From NCBI RefSeq assembly GCF_009828585.1, contig NZ_WSRZ01000024.1:1-60514 (forward strand): 60,514 nt of DNA, written 5' to 3'. The number at the start of each line of letters is the position of its first letter. The stretch's first letter is position 1. Below, in pieces: positions 45,371 through 54,985 of this stretch. Under the pieces are notes generated by a model. The model worked only from the letters and a program-made list of their open reading frames with translations. It had not been told where the DNA came from and did no database searches. The stretch is from Shewanella litoralis. GTDB lineage: Bacteria; Pseudomonadota; Gammaproteobacteria; Enterobacterales; Shewanellaceae. Made by a program: the position numbers and the translations under genes.

Positions 45371-46672
45371 TTAATCAAGTAACCAGTGAAGCGCGATTGC
45401 TGCGGTCCATGAGAAATTTTTACCGCCACATCCCGCCCCAGTTTCTGGGTTGAAATATTCGTAATAACCAGAGGTTAGTACTAAGTTTCGAGTGTCTTGC
45501 TGTATATGGTTAGCGGTATTGGTGAAGCCTGACTCGGCAAATCCTAGGGCTATCATCCAGTTAATGTGCAGCCAAATTGGGCCGCGCCAGTATCGTTGTG
45601 GCTCGTAACAGGTTTCAGACGGATGCGTTGAAGCGATGCTAAATTGACTAGCCTCTATCCACTGTTGTGCGGTGTTATTTAATGATTCTGTTTGCGCTTT
45701 AGTGGCAAGCCCTGCATATACGCAAAGTAAACCTGCTGAGGTTTTGACTTTGGCTAGGCTGTTGGTTAACACATTACGGCAATAAAAATAGTTGCTTGAT
45801 TCACACCACAAACTGCCAATTGCTTGTTCTGTCATTTTGGCGCGCTTAGCTAAATATTCTGTTCGTTCATCGTTTAGACCTAATTTATCACCCAAAATGA
45901 GTAAATCTTTTGTTGCGCGATGAAGAATGGCAATAATGCCTAAATCATTCATTTTGTATGGGCAGTTATCAAAAATATATTGGCTGTCGAAGTTGTGACG
46001 CTTAAAAAAGTCGACTAGATATAAGAAGCGGTCGTACTCACTTTTATGTGGGCGCTGTGATGGATCTACGTGGCTGGTGTCGCGGCGGGTGTATTCCCAG
46101 TCAACACAAGGGACAGCATGTAAGGCGTCATCCCATGCAGGGCTGTTATCCATACCAGATTCCCATGGGTGATATGTCACCACAAGGCCGGTGTTTTGTG
46201 GGTCACGGTCGTTGTACCACCACAAATGATATTCAACTAACTTGTTGAAAAGTTGAGTGACTTTTTCAGTTGCTAACGCAGAGTCTTTGGCGGTTTCGAG
46301 CATTTCTTTTATCGCGGTGGCTAACACTGGTGGTTGCGATATTGAAGTGCTTTTTATGGCACGATTAGCTCCCCATATGTTTGGGCCAGGAAAGTAAGTC
46401 TCTGAGTTTTTGTGAAACAAAATGTGCGGCACCATGCCGTTGTCCCACTGGCCTGAGAATAAAATTTCTATTTCTTGCCATGCGCGAGGTTCATCAAATT
46501 TCATCCAACCTAATGCGGTAATTGCTGAATCCCAGTTCCATTGAAACGGATACAAACCGTGTGTAGGTACAGTATAACCACCTAGGTCGTTATCTTTTAA
46601 TGTCTGTTTAGCGAGTTCTTTTAGTGATAACGCCGTTGCTTTGTCGATAGTTACCGCAGTTGAATCAATCAT
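45371..46672 (-). CDS. MGH1-like (GH63) hydrolase, probable glycosylglycerate hydrolase
   Basis: 433 residues from the ATG at 46672 (MIDSTAVTID). An (alpha/alpha)6 barrel. D175 in ESGMDNSPAWD and E410 in FNPETG sit where the acid and base lie in GH63 mannosylglycerate hydrolases (known for Thermus), and QWNWDSAITALGW is also conserved. The length matches these short GH63 forms, not eukaryotic glucosidase I. No signal peptide, so cytoplasmic. It would release mannose or glucose plus glycerate. The frame extends 35 codons upstream without a start signal. Confidence 0.8.
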   Translation of the reverse strand: MIDSTAVTIDKATALSLKELAKQTLKDNDLGGYTVPTHGLYPFQWNWDSAITALGWMKFDEPRAWQEIEILFSGQWDNGMVPHILFHKNSETYFPGPNIWGANRAIKSTSISQPPVLATAIKEMLETAKDSALATEKVTQLFNKLVEYHLWWYNDRDPQNTGLVVTYHPWESGMDNSPAWDDALHAVPCVDWEYTRRDTSHVDPSQRPHKSEYDRFLYLVDFFKRHNFDSQYIFDNCPYKMNDLGIIAILHRATKDLLILGDKLGLNDERTEYLAKRAKMTEQAIGSLWCESSNYFYCRNVLTNSLAKVKTSAGLLCVYAGLATKAQTESLNNTAQQWIEASQFSIASTHPSETCYEPQRYWRGPIWLHINWMIALGFAESGFTNTANHIQQDTRNLVLTSGYYEYFNPETGAGCGGKNFSWTAAIALHWLLD

Positions 46673-46851
46673 ATTGAGTTCTCGTTGTGGGTTATTTTTA
46701 TAGTTTGATATATTAAAGCACTCATTTTGGGTTGTAAATGGTTTTTTTTTGTGCTTAAATCCAAATCGAAGTAACAAAAGAACAACATATAAAGATTTTA
46801 TTTCACTTCAACAAGGCTGTAAGTTGATCAATAAAAGAATGGAGAATACCC

Positions 46852-49314
46852 GTGAAAAAAACAACGATCGCCTCTATTGTTTCCCTATGCATTGCCCAGG
46901 GCGCGTTTGCGGCTGATGGCACGACTCAAGATGCTGCTGTAAAAGATAAAAATATCGAACGTATTATTGTGTCAGGTACGAGTAAGGGTCGTATCATCTC
47001 TGACACGCCTCAATCGGTGACGGCAATTAGTGAAGACGAGCTTAACAAGCTATCTTCTAGTAGCCAGGCTGATGTGTTGCGTAACATTCCTGGTATTAAA
47101 GTTGAAGGTGGGGGCGGTGAGGTTGCGACTAACTTACAAGTCCGGGGGCTACCTTCTTCTGGTCAATTCCAGTTCACACCATTAATGTATGACGGCTCGC
47201 CGACATTCAGCACCTTTGGTTTAAACTCTTCTGCATTTGACGTGTATTACCGCAACGATTTGGGGATCGAGCGGGTCGAGTTTGTGCGTGGTGGGGTATC
47301 CAACTTATTTGGTCCGGGGTCTGTTGCTGGGGTCATTAACTACATTTCTAAAGTGGGTACAGACGATCCGCAAAGTACTGTTCAGGTAGAAATGTCGGAT
47401 CAAAGCCGCACTCGTTTAGATTTTGCCACTAGTGGGCCGCTAAATGATGATGGTTTGTATTATGCGTTATCTGGTTTTTACCGTTATGACGAAGGCCCGC
47501 TAGACACTGGCTTGCCAACAAAAGGCACTCAACTGCGCGGCAATATTCACAAAGAGTTTGATGATGGCTCTGGTTCCTTTACTGTTTATGGACAGTATAT
47601 TGACGACCAGGCACAATTTTATCTACCCATTCCGCTTGATGCCAGTAGTCGTGAGCGATTGATCGGTAATGATGGCCAGGAAGTGGAATCGCTGCAAACC
47701 GCTCATGCTTCTAGCTTGTCTTATCCTACGGCTAATGGTCGTTATGAGTCTCCAATTACTAATGGCGCGTCAACCAAAGGTAGCTCTGTTTCTTTTGATT
47801 TTAACAAAGACTTAGCGAACGATTATGCGTTGTTAATCCGCGGTAAATATGCGAAATATCAGCACGAATTTAACTTGTTTTTAGACGGTGACGGCATTGT
47901 TAACGTCCCAGAAACCCAAGCTGACTTTTTGAGCGCCCGTGGTTTGGGTGATGTCAGTAACGCCACGTTTACCTATACTGACTCTGGCCAACTATTGCCA
48001 GAAGACGATTTACTGTTCGCTAACCGCGTATTGGATCGTGACCGTCCAGCAGAAGATTTCTCAGGTGAGATTAATCTCATAAAAAGCATGCTAATTGGTG
48101 ACTTTAGCCATGACATCACTTTTGGTACCTTCTTTTCACACGCAGAAGCTGATGATGACAGTGTAATTACCACCTATTTGGGGGAGTTTAATAATGTACC
48201 TCGTTTGGTCGATGTTGCCTTTACTGATATCGATGGCAGTGTAAGCGGCACACCTGGCTCAACCGTGAGTTACACCCAAAATGGTGTTAGTGGCCCTGGA
48301 GTGTCTTACACAAATCAGACTATCGCAGCGACTCGCCGTGCCATATATATTGCCGATCAGGTTGAGAACGAAGACTGGATTTTTGATTTTGGCGTACGCT
48401 GGGAAGAAATCGATGGCACCATTAATCGTGAAGGCAGTCAGGTTGTTCAAATTAATGACGATCCATCACTTGCACCTAACTTACAAGTTAACACCACAGG
48501 TAATGGCCAAATTACTTACGGTGAAGTATCGACATCAGATTTTGCGGTATCGGGTGCGGCATTATACCGCTTAACCGATAACTTAAATGTGTATGCTAAC
48601 GCTTCACGTGGTTTTTTCTTCCCTGAGTTGCGTGGAGTGCAATTTAACTCTTTAGGTCAGCCTGCTAAGTATGAAGCCGAAATCATTGAACAAGGGGAGA
48701 TTGGCGTTAAGTTCTTTAATAGCGACTTTAACGGTAGCGTGGCGCTATTTAGAACCGATTTAACCGATCGACGTAGCGTTGACTTTGTGAATGATGGTTT
48801 AGGCGGCGTGATTGAACTACCTGTTATGCAGTCGACTAAAGCAACCGGTGTAGAGCTAACAGGCCATTATGACCTTACAGATGAGTGGAACTTGGATGCC
48901 AACTTAACCTACACAGATCATGAGTTTACAAAGTTTGATTCAGACCCAAGTATCGTAGGTAATGAACTGCGTCGTAAGCCTAACTTAATGATTAACACCT
49001 CTATTGGTTATACCACTGACGATTGGGATGCCACGCTTTATCACAGCTTTGTCGGAGACAACTACGCCAACGATGCTAACAGTGTACAGCTTGATTCATT
49101 CAATTTATTTAGACTGGATGCGGGTTATAACTGGCGCTTTGCTGATAATGAGAAGCTACGTTTGAGTATTGGTGTGTTTAACGTGTTTGATTCTGATGGT
49201 ATTACTGAAGGCTCACCACGTTTAGGCAATAATCAAAGTGCGGATGACGCTTACTTTGTTGGCCGACCCATTTTACCAAGACGTGTCACTTTAAGACTAA
49301 AGTATGACTTTTAA
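46852..49314 (+). CDS. TonB-dependent outer-membrane receptor
   Basis: 820 residues starting at a GTG with TGGAGAATACCC upstream. Signal peptide (MKKTTIASIVSLCIAQGAFA), then plug domain (residues ~38-170, SVTAISEDELNKL and NIPGIKVEGGGGE) and a 22-strand barrel ending in LRLKYDF with terminal phenylalanine. Divergent from the hydrolase operon, it is the likely outer-membrane port for the glycoside. Substrate is inferred from context. Confidence 0.93.
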   Translation: MKKTTIASIVSLCIAQGAFAADGTTQDAAVKDKNIERIIVSGTSKGRIISDTPQSVTAISEDELNKLSSSSQADVLRNIPGIKVEGGGGEVATNLQVRGLPSSGQFQFTPLMYDGSPTFSTFGLNSSAFDVYYRNDLGIERVEFVRGGVSNLFGPGSVAGVINYISKVGTDDPQSTVQVEMSDQSRTRLDFATSGPLNDDGLYYALSGFYRYDEGPLDTGLPTKGTQLRGNIHKEFDDGSGSFTVYGQYIDDQAQFYLPIPLDASSRERLIGNDGQEVESLQTAHASSLSYPTANGRYESPITNGASTKGSSVSFDFNKDLANDYALLIRGKYAKYQHEFNLFLDGDGIVNVPETQADFLSARGLGDVSNATFTYTDSGQLLPEDDLLFANRVLDRDRPAEDFSGEINLIKSMLIGDFSHDITFGTFFSHAEADDDSVITTYLGEFNNVPRLVDVAFTDIDGSVSGTPGSTVSYTQNGVSGPGVSYTNQTIAATRRAIYIADQVENEDWIFDFGVRWEEIDGTINREGSQVVQINDDPSLAPNLQVNTTGNGQITYGEVSTSDFAVSGAALYRLTDNLNVYANASRGFFFPELRGVQFNSLGQPAKYEAEIIEQGEIGVKFFNSDFNGSVALFRTDLTDRRSVDFVNDGLGGVIELPVMQSTKATGVELTGHYDLTDEWNLDANLTYTDHEFTKFDSDPSIVGNELRRKPNLMINTSIGYTTDDWDATLYHSFVGDNYANDANSVQLDSFNLFRLDAGYNWRFADNEKLRLSIGVFNVFDSDGITEGSPRLGNNQSADDAYFVGRPILPRRVTLRLKYDF

Positions 49315-49325
49315 CGAGTCTCAAG

Positions 49326-49353
49326 CCTAGGGTGGACATAGCGAAACCCTAGG
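49326..49353 (+). terminator. Hairpin after TonB receptor gene
   Basis: CCTAGGGT (49326-49333) pairs with ACCCTAGG (49346-49353). No T run, so partial termination or RNA processing before the symporter gene is possible. Confidence 0.5.
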
Positions 49354-49480
49354 TTAATTAAAACAACCTATTCACTTGGTTATATTGCACCGTGGTAACG
49401 ACACGGCATAGCAAATGTAACCAAGATTTCCTTTTTTAGACGGTGTGGTTTTTTCGTCTGGCATATATGCGAATAATAAT

Positions 49481-51061
49481 ATGAATATCATCGATTATGG
49501 GATTGTCGTTTTATACCTAGCCGCTTTGTTGGTCATGGGGTTTATGTTTAGAACCCAAACCAATAAAAGTGATTATTTTTTAGGGGGTAAAAGCTTAGGC
49601 TGGAAACCATTAGCCTTATCAGTGATGGCCACTCAGCTGTCGGCGATTAGCTTTGTCTCTGCTCCTGCGTTTGTCGGCTTACGTGAAGGCGGCGGCATGC
49701 AATGGTTGTCGTATGAGCTTGGGGTGCCGTTGGCCATGATTTTACTCTTAGCCACAATCTTACCTAAATTGTACCGCGCTGGTGTTGTGAGTATTTATGA
49801 TTACCTTGAGATGCGCTTTGGTCGTTCAACTCGTGTGTTAATTAGTATTGTATTTCAATTTAGCCGGGCATTTGCCACTGGCATTATGATTTATGCGGTA
49901 TCACTGATTTTACAAGGCACCATGGGCATAGAAGCCTGGCAGGCTATTTTATTAACGGGTGTGATTACGGTGTTGTATTCATTACAAGGCGGCATGAAAG
50001 CTGTAGTGTATGGTGATGCGATACAGATGGTGATTATTGTATTAGGTACGATTGCATGTATTGGATTTGGTTTGTATCACTTAGGTGGCGTAGATACCTT
50101 TTTAGCCAATGTCGACTCTAGCCGTTTAACCGCGATTAAGTTTGAATCTGTTGGCTTTAGTGGTGATGGTTTTGGCTTTTTACCGATGATTTTTGGTGGT
50201 GTGGTGTTATATGCATCTTATTATGGCTGTGACCAAACCCAGGCTCAGCGTGCATTATCGGCTAAAAACACCCAAAACTTACGGTATATGATTTTAGCTA
50301 ACGGTGTGGTGCGTTTTCCGATCACTTTGCTTTATTGCTTATCAGGATTAATCGTTGGCACCTTAGCGATGAGTGATTCGACATTTTTAGCTAAAATTCC
50401 CAGTGATAACCCAGACTGGATGATGCCAGTATTTATTCTTAACTACCTGCCTCATGGTCTGATCGGTTTACTCGTTGTAGCGATTTTGGCAGCGGCAATG
50501 TCATCACTTAGCTCTGCCATTAATTCACTCGCAGCGGTGACCATTGAAGATTACAGTCGTATTACCAATAAAGACTTACCGCAAGAATCGTATCTAAAAT
50601 TGGCTAAATATATGGGGCTAGTGTGGGGTGTGATCACCTTAGTATTGTCTCTGTATGCTGGCAATATTGCGCCAACCATTATTGAGGCCATTAACAAAGT
50701 GGGCTCATTATTCTATGGTCCAATTTTAGCCGTATTCCTCATGGCTGTAATGAGTAAGCGTTGCACTGCTTTGCATGTCAATATTGGCTTAATTTCTGGC
50801 GTGTTACTCAACTTATTGATCTCAATGTTATTACCTGAAATATTTTGGTTTTGGTGGAATTTCATCGGGTTTGTTGTCACCTCAGTGATAGCCTTTATTG
50901 CTAGCCGAGCATTTCCTCGAGTCGTAAAACTACAGGATAAGAGCGAACAACTCGACAGCCAGGGGCAGTCGATTTTAACCCGTAAAGACACGATATTATT
51001 ACTTGGGATGTTCGCCTCCATGGTGGCTATCTGTTTAGCAATACCGCATATTTTTGCATAA
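49481..51061 (+). CDS. Sodium:solute symporter (SSS/SGLT family)
   Basis: 526 residues, about 13 membrane helices. The N-terminus MNIIDYGIVVLYLAALLVMG and the Na+-site region AAAMSSLSSAINSLAAVTIEDY near residue 350 are typical of sugar-type SSS proteins (SglT, SGLT). It would carry the substrate over the inner membrane after the TonB receptor. A GTG at 49445 is in frame; I prefer the ATG at 49481. Confidence 0.92.
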   Translation: MNIIDYGIVVLYLAALLVMGFMFRTQTNKSDYFLGGKSLGWKPLALSVMATQLSAISFVSAPAFVGLREGGGMQWLSYELGVPLAMILLLATILPKLYRAGVVSIYDYLEMRFGRSTRVLISIVFQFSRAFATGIMIYAVSLILQGTMGIEAWQAILLTGVITVLYSLQGGMKAVVYGDAIQMVIIVLGTIACIGFGLYHLGGVDTFLANVDSSRLTAIKFESVGFSGDGFGFLPMIFGGVVLYASYYGCDQTQAQRALSAKNTQNLRYMILANGVVRFPITLLYCLSGLIVGTLAMSDSTFLAKIPSDNPDWMMPVFILNYLPHGLIGLLVVAILAAAMSSLSSAINSLAAVTIEDYSRITNKDLPQESYLKLAKYMGLVWGVITLVLSLYAGNIAPTIIEAINKVGSLFYGPILAVFLMAVMSKRCTALHVNIGLISGVLLNLLISMLLPEIFWFWWNFIGFVVTSVIAFIASRAFPRVVKLQDKSEQLDSQGQSILTRKDTILLLGMFASMVAICLAIPHIFA

Positions 51062-51116
51062 ATTGCACTAGGAGCTACTGAGTAACCATATTAGTTACGA
51101 TAGATGTTCCATCTTG

Positions 51117-51159
51117 TCCGTCGCAAGTCATTGAACTCAGTGATTGCGATGGATTTTTT
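51117..51159 (+). terminator. Terminator after SSS gene
   Basis: A long stem of about 17 pairs with one bulge (TCCGTCGCAAG... against ...TTGCGATGGA) is followed by six T. Confidence 0.88.
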
Positions 51160-51253
51160 ATATAAGGTTTAACAAATTAGCGTGGCACTATTGTTGTTCT
51201 TTATGGGGTTATCACGTAATCTTAAGATCCATTAAATAGTAGATTTATGACAG

Positions 51254-52411
51254 ATGATTTCATTAAACAACAGTAAGTTATTGCGTTCTGGTTTTAGCTT
51301 AGGCAAAGGCGATAAGCTGTTTCAAGATATTGAGCGTGATATTATTCGTGTTGTCTTTTGGGAGAAAATGGTCACCCAAAGTCGTATTATCAGTGAAACC
51401 AAAATTCCACAGCAAACGGTGTCTCGTTTGCTTAAATCGTTAACACAACAACACGTGCTAATTCAAACCGATACTTTTTTACCTAATTTGAAAGGCAAGC
51501 CCGGTGCAGGAATCAAACTGAATCCTGAATATGCTTACAGCTTTGGGTTGTCTATTTTACTCGATGCAATTAGCGTTGCAGTGATGGACTTTTCTGGCAA
51601 TGTGATTGAAGCTCACCTTGAAGAAATGTCAGATATGAGTATTGCAAATGTACTCAGTTGTGCAGAAAAGTTAGTGGCTAAAATAACCAAAGAATGCAAC
51701 ATCAATCCAGAGAAAGTATTGGGTATGGGGGTTGGTATTTCGGGATTTTTTAGCTCAATGGACGGTAAAATGAACACTCATCACATGTTAGAAGAGTGGT
51801 CGCAAATTGATATTGTAGAGTTAATTTCCAGCCATTTCTCATTACCCACATGGATCCTTAATGATGGCACCAGTGCCGCGGCAGGTGAGGGCGTTGCGGG
51901 TGTTGGTCGCAATTATAAAAACTTTGTTTATTTGTTTGTGTCATCAGCATTTGGTGGGGGTATTGTCAATAAATCTGAAGTGTTACTTGGCACTTACGGC
52001 AATGCTGGTGAGTTGGGCGATATGTTGCCCCCTAAGTTATACGCCCACCCTAATTTAGAGTTATTGAAACGTATTCTTAAAAAGAACGGTGTTGAAGTGC
52101 CGTCTATTTATGAAATGAATGATGACTTTGACGTCGACAGCCCGGGTGTTGAAGAATGGGTCTTTAAAGTACAAGATTCATTTGATTTAGTTGCCACCTG
52201 CTGTTCAGCCTTGTTGGACGCTGAAGCCATTATTATTGGCGGTCATATTCCTAAAGCGTTGGCGCAAAAGGTGATAGCGCGTACTGATGTGTATGCTCAA
52301 TTTAGGCGTGGCGCGAAACGTCCCCTGCCTAAAATTGTGGTTTCTGGTGTTGAAAAATACCCAGTGTGTATTGGCGCTGCCACTATTCCTATCAGGCAAC
52401 TTTGCTTATAA
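51254..52411 (+). CDS. ROK-family transcriptional regulator
   Basis: 385 residues. N-terminal winged helix (residues ~27-70, TQSRIISETKIPQQTVSRLLKSL), then an ASKHA sugar-binding fold with GMGVGISGFF, WILNDGTSAAAGE and GNAGELGD. The zinc signature CxCGxxGCxE that usually follows GNAGELGH is absent and GELGH is GELGD, so it probably no longer phosphorylates sugar. It likely regulates the sugar locus. Downstream of a terminator, so separately transcribed. Confidence 0.9.
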   Translation: MISLNNSKLLRSGFSLGKGDKLFQDIERDIIRVVFWEKMVTQSRIISETKIPQQTVSRLLKSLTQQHVLIQTDTFLPNLKGKPGAGIKLNPEYAYSFGLSILLDAISVAVMDFSGNVIEAHLEEMSDMSIANVLSCAEKLVAKITKECNINPEKVLGMGVGISGFFSSMDGKMNTHHMLEEWSQIDIVELISSHFSLPTWILNDGTSAAAGEGVAGVGRNYKNFVYLFVSSAFGGGIVNKSEVLLGTYGNAGELGDMLPPKLYAHPNLELLKRILKKNGVEVPSIYEMNDDFDVDSPGVEEWVFKVQDSFDLVATCCSALLDAEAIIIGGHIPKALAQKVIARTDVYAQFRRGAKRPLPKIVVSGVEKYPVCIGAATIPIRQLCL

Positions 52412-52732
52412 GCCCAAGTCTGGGCTAGATTAATGCTACTTAAATCGAGGCTAGCGTTCTTTGGCTATAAGTGAGTGGAGGCATAACCACTAAGGCTGAA
52501 GATAAGCAATCGCGGGTTGAACTATCTTGATTGTTGAATCGCAGTGCCTAGCAACATATGATGCGTTTTTTGATTTAACCCCAAGTTATAACTCACAAAT
52601 TATGCGCCATTTAACTACCCGTTATCATCCTGAAACGCCTGTCGATTTCATCAATAATAATCCATCGACCATGCTAACGCGTTTGGCCGCACGAGCGATT
52701 GTGCTGCGCGGTAATCAGATTTTGATGTTGGA

Positions 52733-53007
52733 TACCCAATCAACCTGAAGATGCTCGATTTCAGCAAGAATTTACACGCGTTTAGGCAAGGCATTGATTG
52801 CGGGGAATGGTTGTTCCCTTTCCAAAATCAGCTAAATTAACAAAAGCAACAGCATAAACGCGTGTAAAACTTGCCCTCTGGGAGTTTCACCGTGTTCCCA
52901 CTACGTTGTTGCGCTAATTTTTAAGGTACCTACATTACTACATTAACGCGCCTAGTATTGAAAACACGGTGAAGCTCTGAAACACGTATCTTCAGGTCGA
53001 TTGGGTA
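52733..53007. mobile_element. 275-bp MITE in NUDIX gene, first
   Basis: Inverted ends of about 20 bp: TACCCAATCAACCTGAAGAT at the left against ATCTTCAGGTCGATTGGGTA at the right, with one difference. No transposase. It introduces TGA into the NUDIX frame 4 codons in. A clear target duplication is not visible. Confidence 0.85.
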
Positions 53008-53094
53008 TTTACTCAACGCTATCATGACTATTCATTACCCGGTGGTGGAGTTGATGACGGTGAGCATATTGAGCAGGGCTTAATTCGTGAGTTA

Positions 53095-53359
53095 TACCAT
53101 TCCGCACTAATAAGTGACGCACTCAGAATGCGTCCAGCGGTTTTTGATTAAGGCGTCGCTATGTAGTAATGGTTGTTCCCTTTCAAATAGCGAGAACGCA
53201 GAGCAAAAGCCGCTGGGGGCATTCCTTTCAGGCGAGTTTTAAAAGGGCTTACACTGCGTTGCATGACTTCGAAAGAGAATAACTATTCATTCAGTCATTC
53301 GCCTTGTTTAAGCCCTTTTAAATTCTCGCTGAGAAATCACTTACTAACGCGCAATGGTA
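53095..53359. mobile_element. 265-bp MITE in NUDIX gene, second
   Basis: Ends TACCATTCCGCACTAATAAG and CTTACTAACGCGCAATGGTA are imperfect inverted repeats. TTA flanks both sides (53092-53094, 53360-53362), as in the element at 18824. It lies between REL and EETG of the NUDIX box. Confidence 0.85.
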
Positions 53360-53608
53360 TTAGAAGAAACCGGCGCGCAAGTAGTGGGTGATGTCATTCC
53401 GTTTGGCTTATATCAAGAATATCGTCCGTGGCGCAGAGATGGCTTTGAGTCGGTAAACATGCTGTCTTACTGTTATGTGTGCAATATTGCTGACGAGCTG
53501 GGGGAAACCCAGTTTGAGGCTCATGAAATAAATAATGGCATGGTGCCAGTGTGGATGGATATTGATGCCGCGATTCAACATAATCTCGACACTATGGCAA
53601 ACAGCAAC

Positions 53609-53645
53609 AAAAAGGCCTCTCGATAGAACGAGAGACCTTTTTATT
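53609..53645 (+). terminator. Terminator of NUDIX gene
   Basis: AAAAAGGCCTCTCG pairs with CGAGAGACCTTTTT with one mismatch; it overlaps the stop codon of the broken gene. Confidence 0.8.
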
Positions 53646-53737
53646 AAAGCTAATTAAACAAGAACTGTTATAGGGTTATCACCCTATTATCGGCTTGTAT
53701 TTATCAGTTTGTGTTAACAGACTGATGTTAGATAAGA

Positions 53738-54985
53738 TTATGCGCGCACCTGGCCAACACCACTTACAAGGTACTTTTCGGTGGTAAGTGACTCAAGTCC
53801 CATAGGACCGTAAGCATGCAGCTTGCTGGTAGCAATACCAATTTCAGCGCCAAGACCCAGCTCACTGCCATCAGAGAAGCGAGATGATGCATTCACCATC
53901 ACTACAGAGGCATCAACTGTGCGTTGAAAACGTGCGGCGGTAACGTCATTTTGAGTGCAAATCACTTCAGTATGGTGGCTACCAAAACGACGAATATGGT
54001 TAATCGCACCGTCGAAGTCATCTACTTGCTTAATAGCAATTTCGAGGTCTAAATACTCTTGACCAAAGTCGTCATCATTCATGACGTTACAAGCATCAAA
54101 GTATGATTTAGCCTGCTGGCATGCGTTAATCCTTACCTTGTGTTCAGCTAATGCTTGAGCCACTTTTGGTAAAAAAGCTGTTGCAATATCTTGATGAACA
54201 ATCAGTCCCTCTAGGGCATTACATACACCGGTACGTTGGGTTTTACCGTTGAGTAATAATGCCATTGCAATCTCGAGATCAGCATCCTTATCAACATATA
54301 AATGGCAAACACCTTTAAAGTGCTGAATAACGGGCACTTTACTGTTGTCGGTGACAAAGTTAATTAACCCTTCACCGCCACGTGGAATAATCACATCGAT
54401 ATACTCGCGTTGTTGCATCAGTTCCATCATTAAGGCGCGATCAGGATCTGGCACTACCGTGATGAGGGCGGGTGGTAACTGATACACCTCGAGCACTTTT
54501 TGCAAAATAGAGGCAATCATTTTACTTGAGTGCAGCGCTTCTTTACCGCCACGTAAAATAACCGCATTACCTGATTTAAAGCATAAGGCACCGGCATCGG
54601 CTGTCACATTTGGGCGTGCTTCGTAAATCATACACACAACACCTAATGGTACGCGCATTTTACGAATGCTTAAGCCATTGGGTCTGTCACCTAGATCGCG
54701 TTGAATGCCTACAGGATCGGGAAGCGATGCCACGGTTTCAATGCCAGCGGCCATTGATTCAATGCGGTCGTTATTTAAGGTTAAACGGTCTAACATTGCT
54801 GAGCCCATGTTGGCACTTTCTGCATTGGCTAAATCTAATTTGTTAGCCTTAATAATTTCATCACTGTGTGCGCGAAGAGCGCGGGCCATGTCGAGTAAAA
54901 TAGTATTTTTTACTTGCTCATCTAATACAGCAAGTGTTTGTGCTGCAATAGCGGCATTTTGAGATAAGGTCTTAATCAAGCTCAT
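53738..54985 (-). CDS. proA: Gamma-glutamyl phosphate reductase
   Basis: 415 residues, ALDH-like fold. The catalytic cysteine lies in TQRTGVCNALEGL near residue 255. YEARPNVTADAGALCFKSGNAVILRGG is diagnostic. Second step of proline synthesis: reduces glutamyl-5-phosphate with NADPH. The ATG overlaps the proB stop (ATGA), so the two are coupled. Confidence 0.97.
   Translation of the reverse strand: MSLIKTLSQNAAIAAQTLAVLDEQVKNTILLDMARALRAHSDEIIKANKLDLANAESANMGSAMLDRLTLNNDRIESMAAGIETVASLPDPVGIQRDLGDRPNGLSIRKMRVPLGVVCMIYEARPNVTADAGALCFKSGNAVILRGGKEALHSSKMIASILQKVLEVYQLPPALITVVPDPDRALMMELMQQREYIDVIIPRGGEGLINFVTDNSKVPVIQHFKGVCHLYVDKDADLEIAMALLLNGKTQRTGVCNALEGLIVHQDIATAFLPKVAQALAEHKVRINACQQAKSYFDACNVMNDDDFGQEYLDLEIAIKQVDDFDGAINHIRRFGSHHTEVICTQNDVTAARFQRTVDASVVMVNASSRFSDGSELGLGAEIGIATSKLHAYGPMGLESLTTEKYLVSGVGQVRA

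Larger units (their letters stand above)
52602..53626 (+). pseudogene. NUDIX hydrolase gene broken by two MITEs
   Basis: Three coding pieces of one gene remain: 52602-52732 (MRHLTTRYHPETPVDF ... AIVLRGNQILML), 53008-53094 (FTQRYHDYSLPGGGVDDGE ... LIREL) and 53360-53626 (LEETGAQVVGDVIPFG ...). The NUDIX box G-x5-E-x7-RE(L) is in piece two and EETG in piece three. Elements of 275 and 265 bp separate them and bring stop codons, so no full protein is made. The exact start is uncertain. A simple rejoin using TTA once gives RELEETG, one residue short of the consensus; keeping both TTA codons gives RELLEETG, which fits. Confidence 0.88.
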
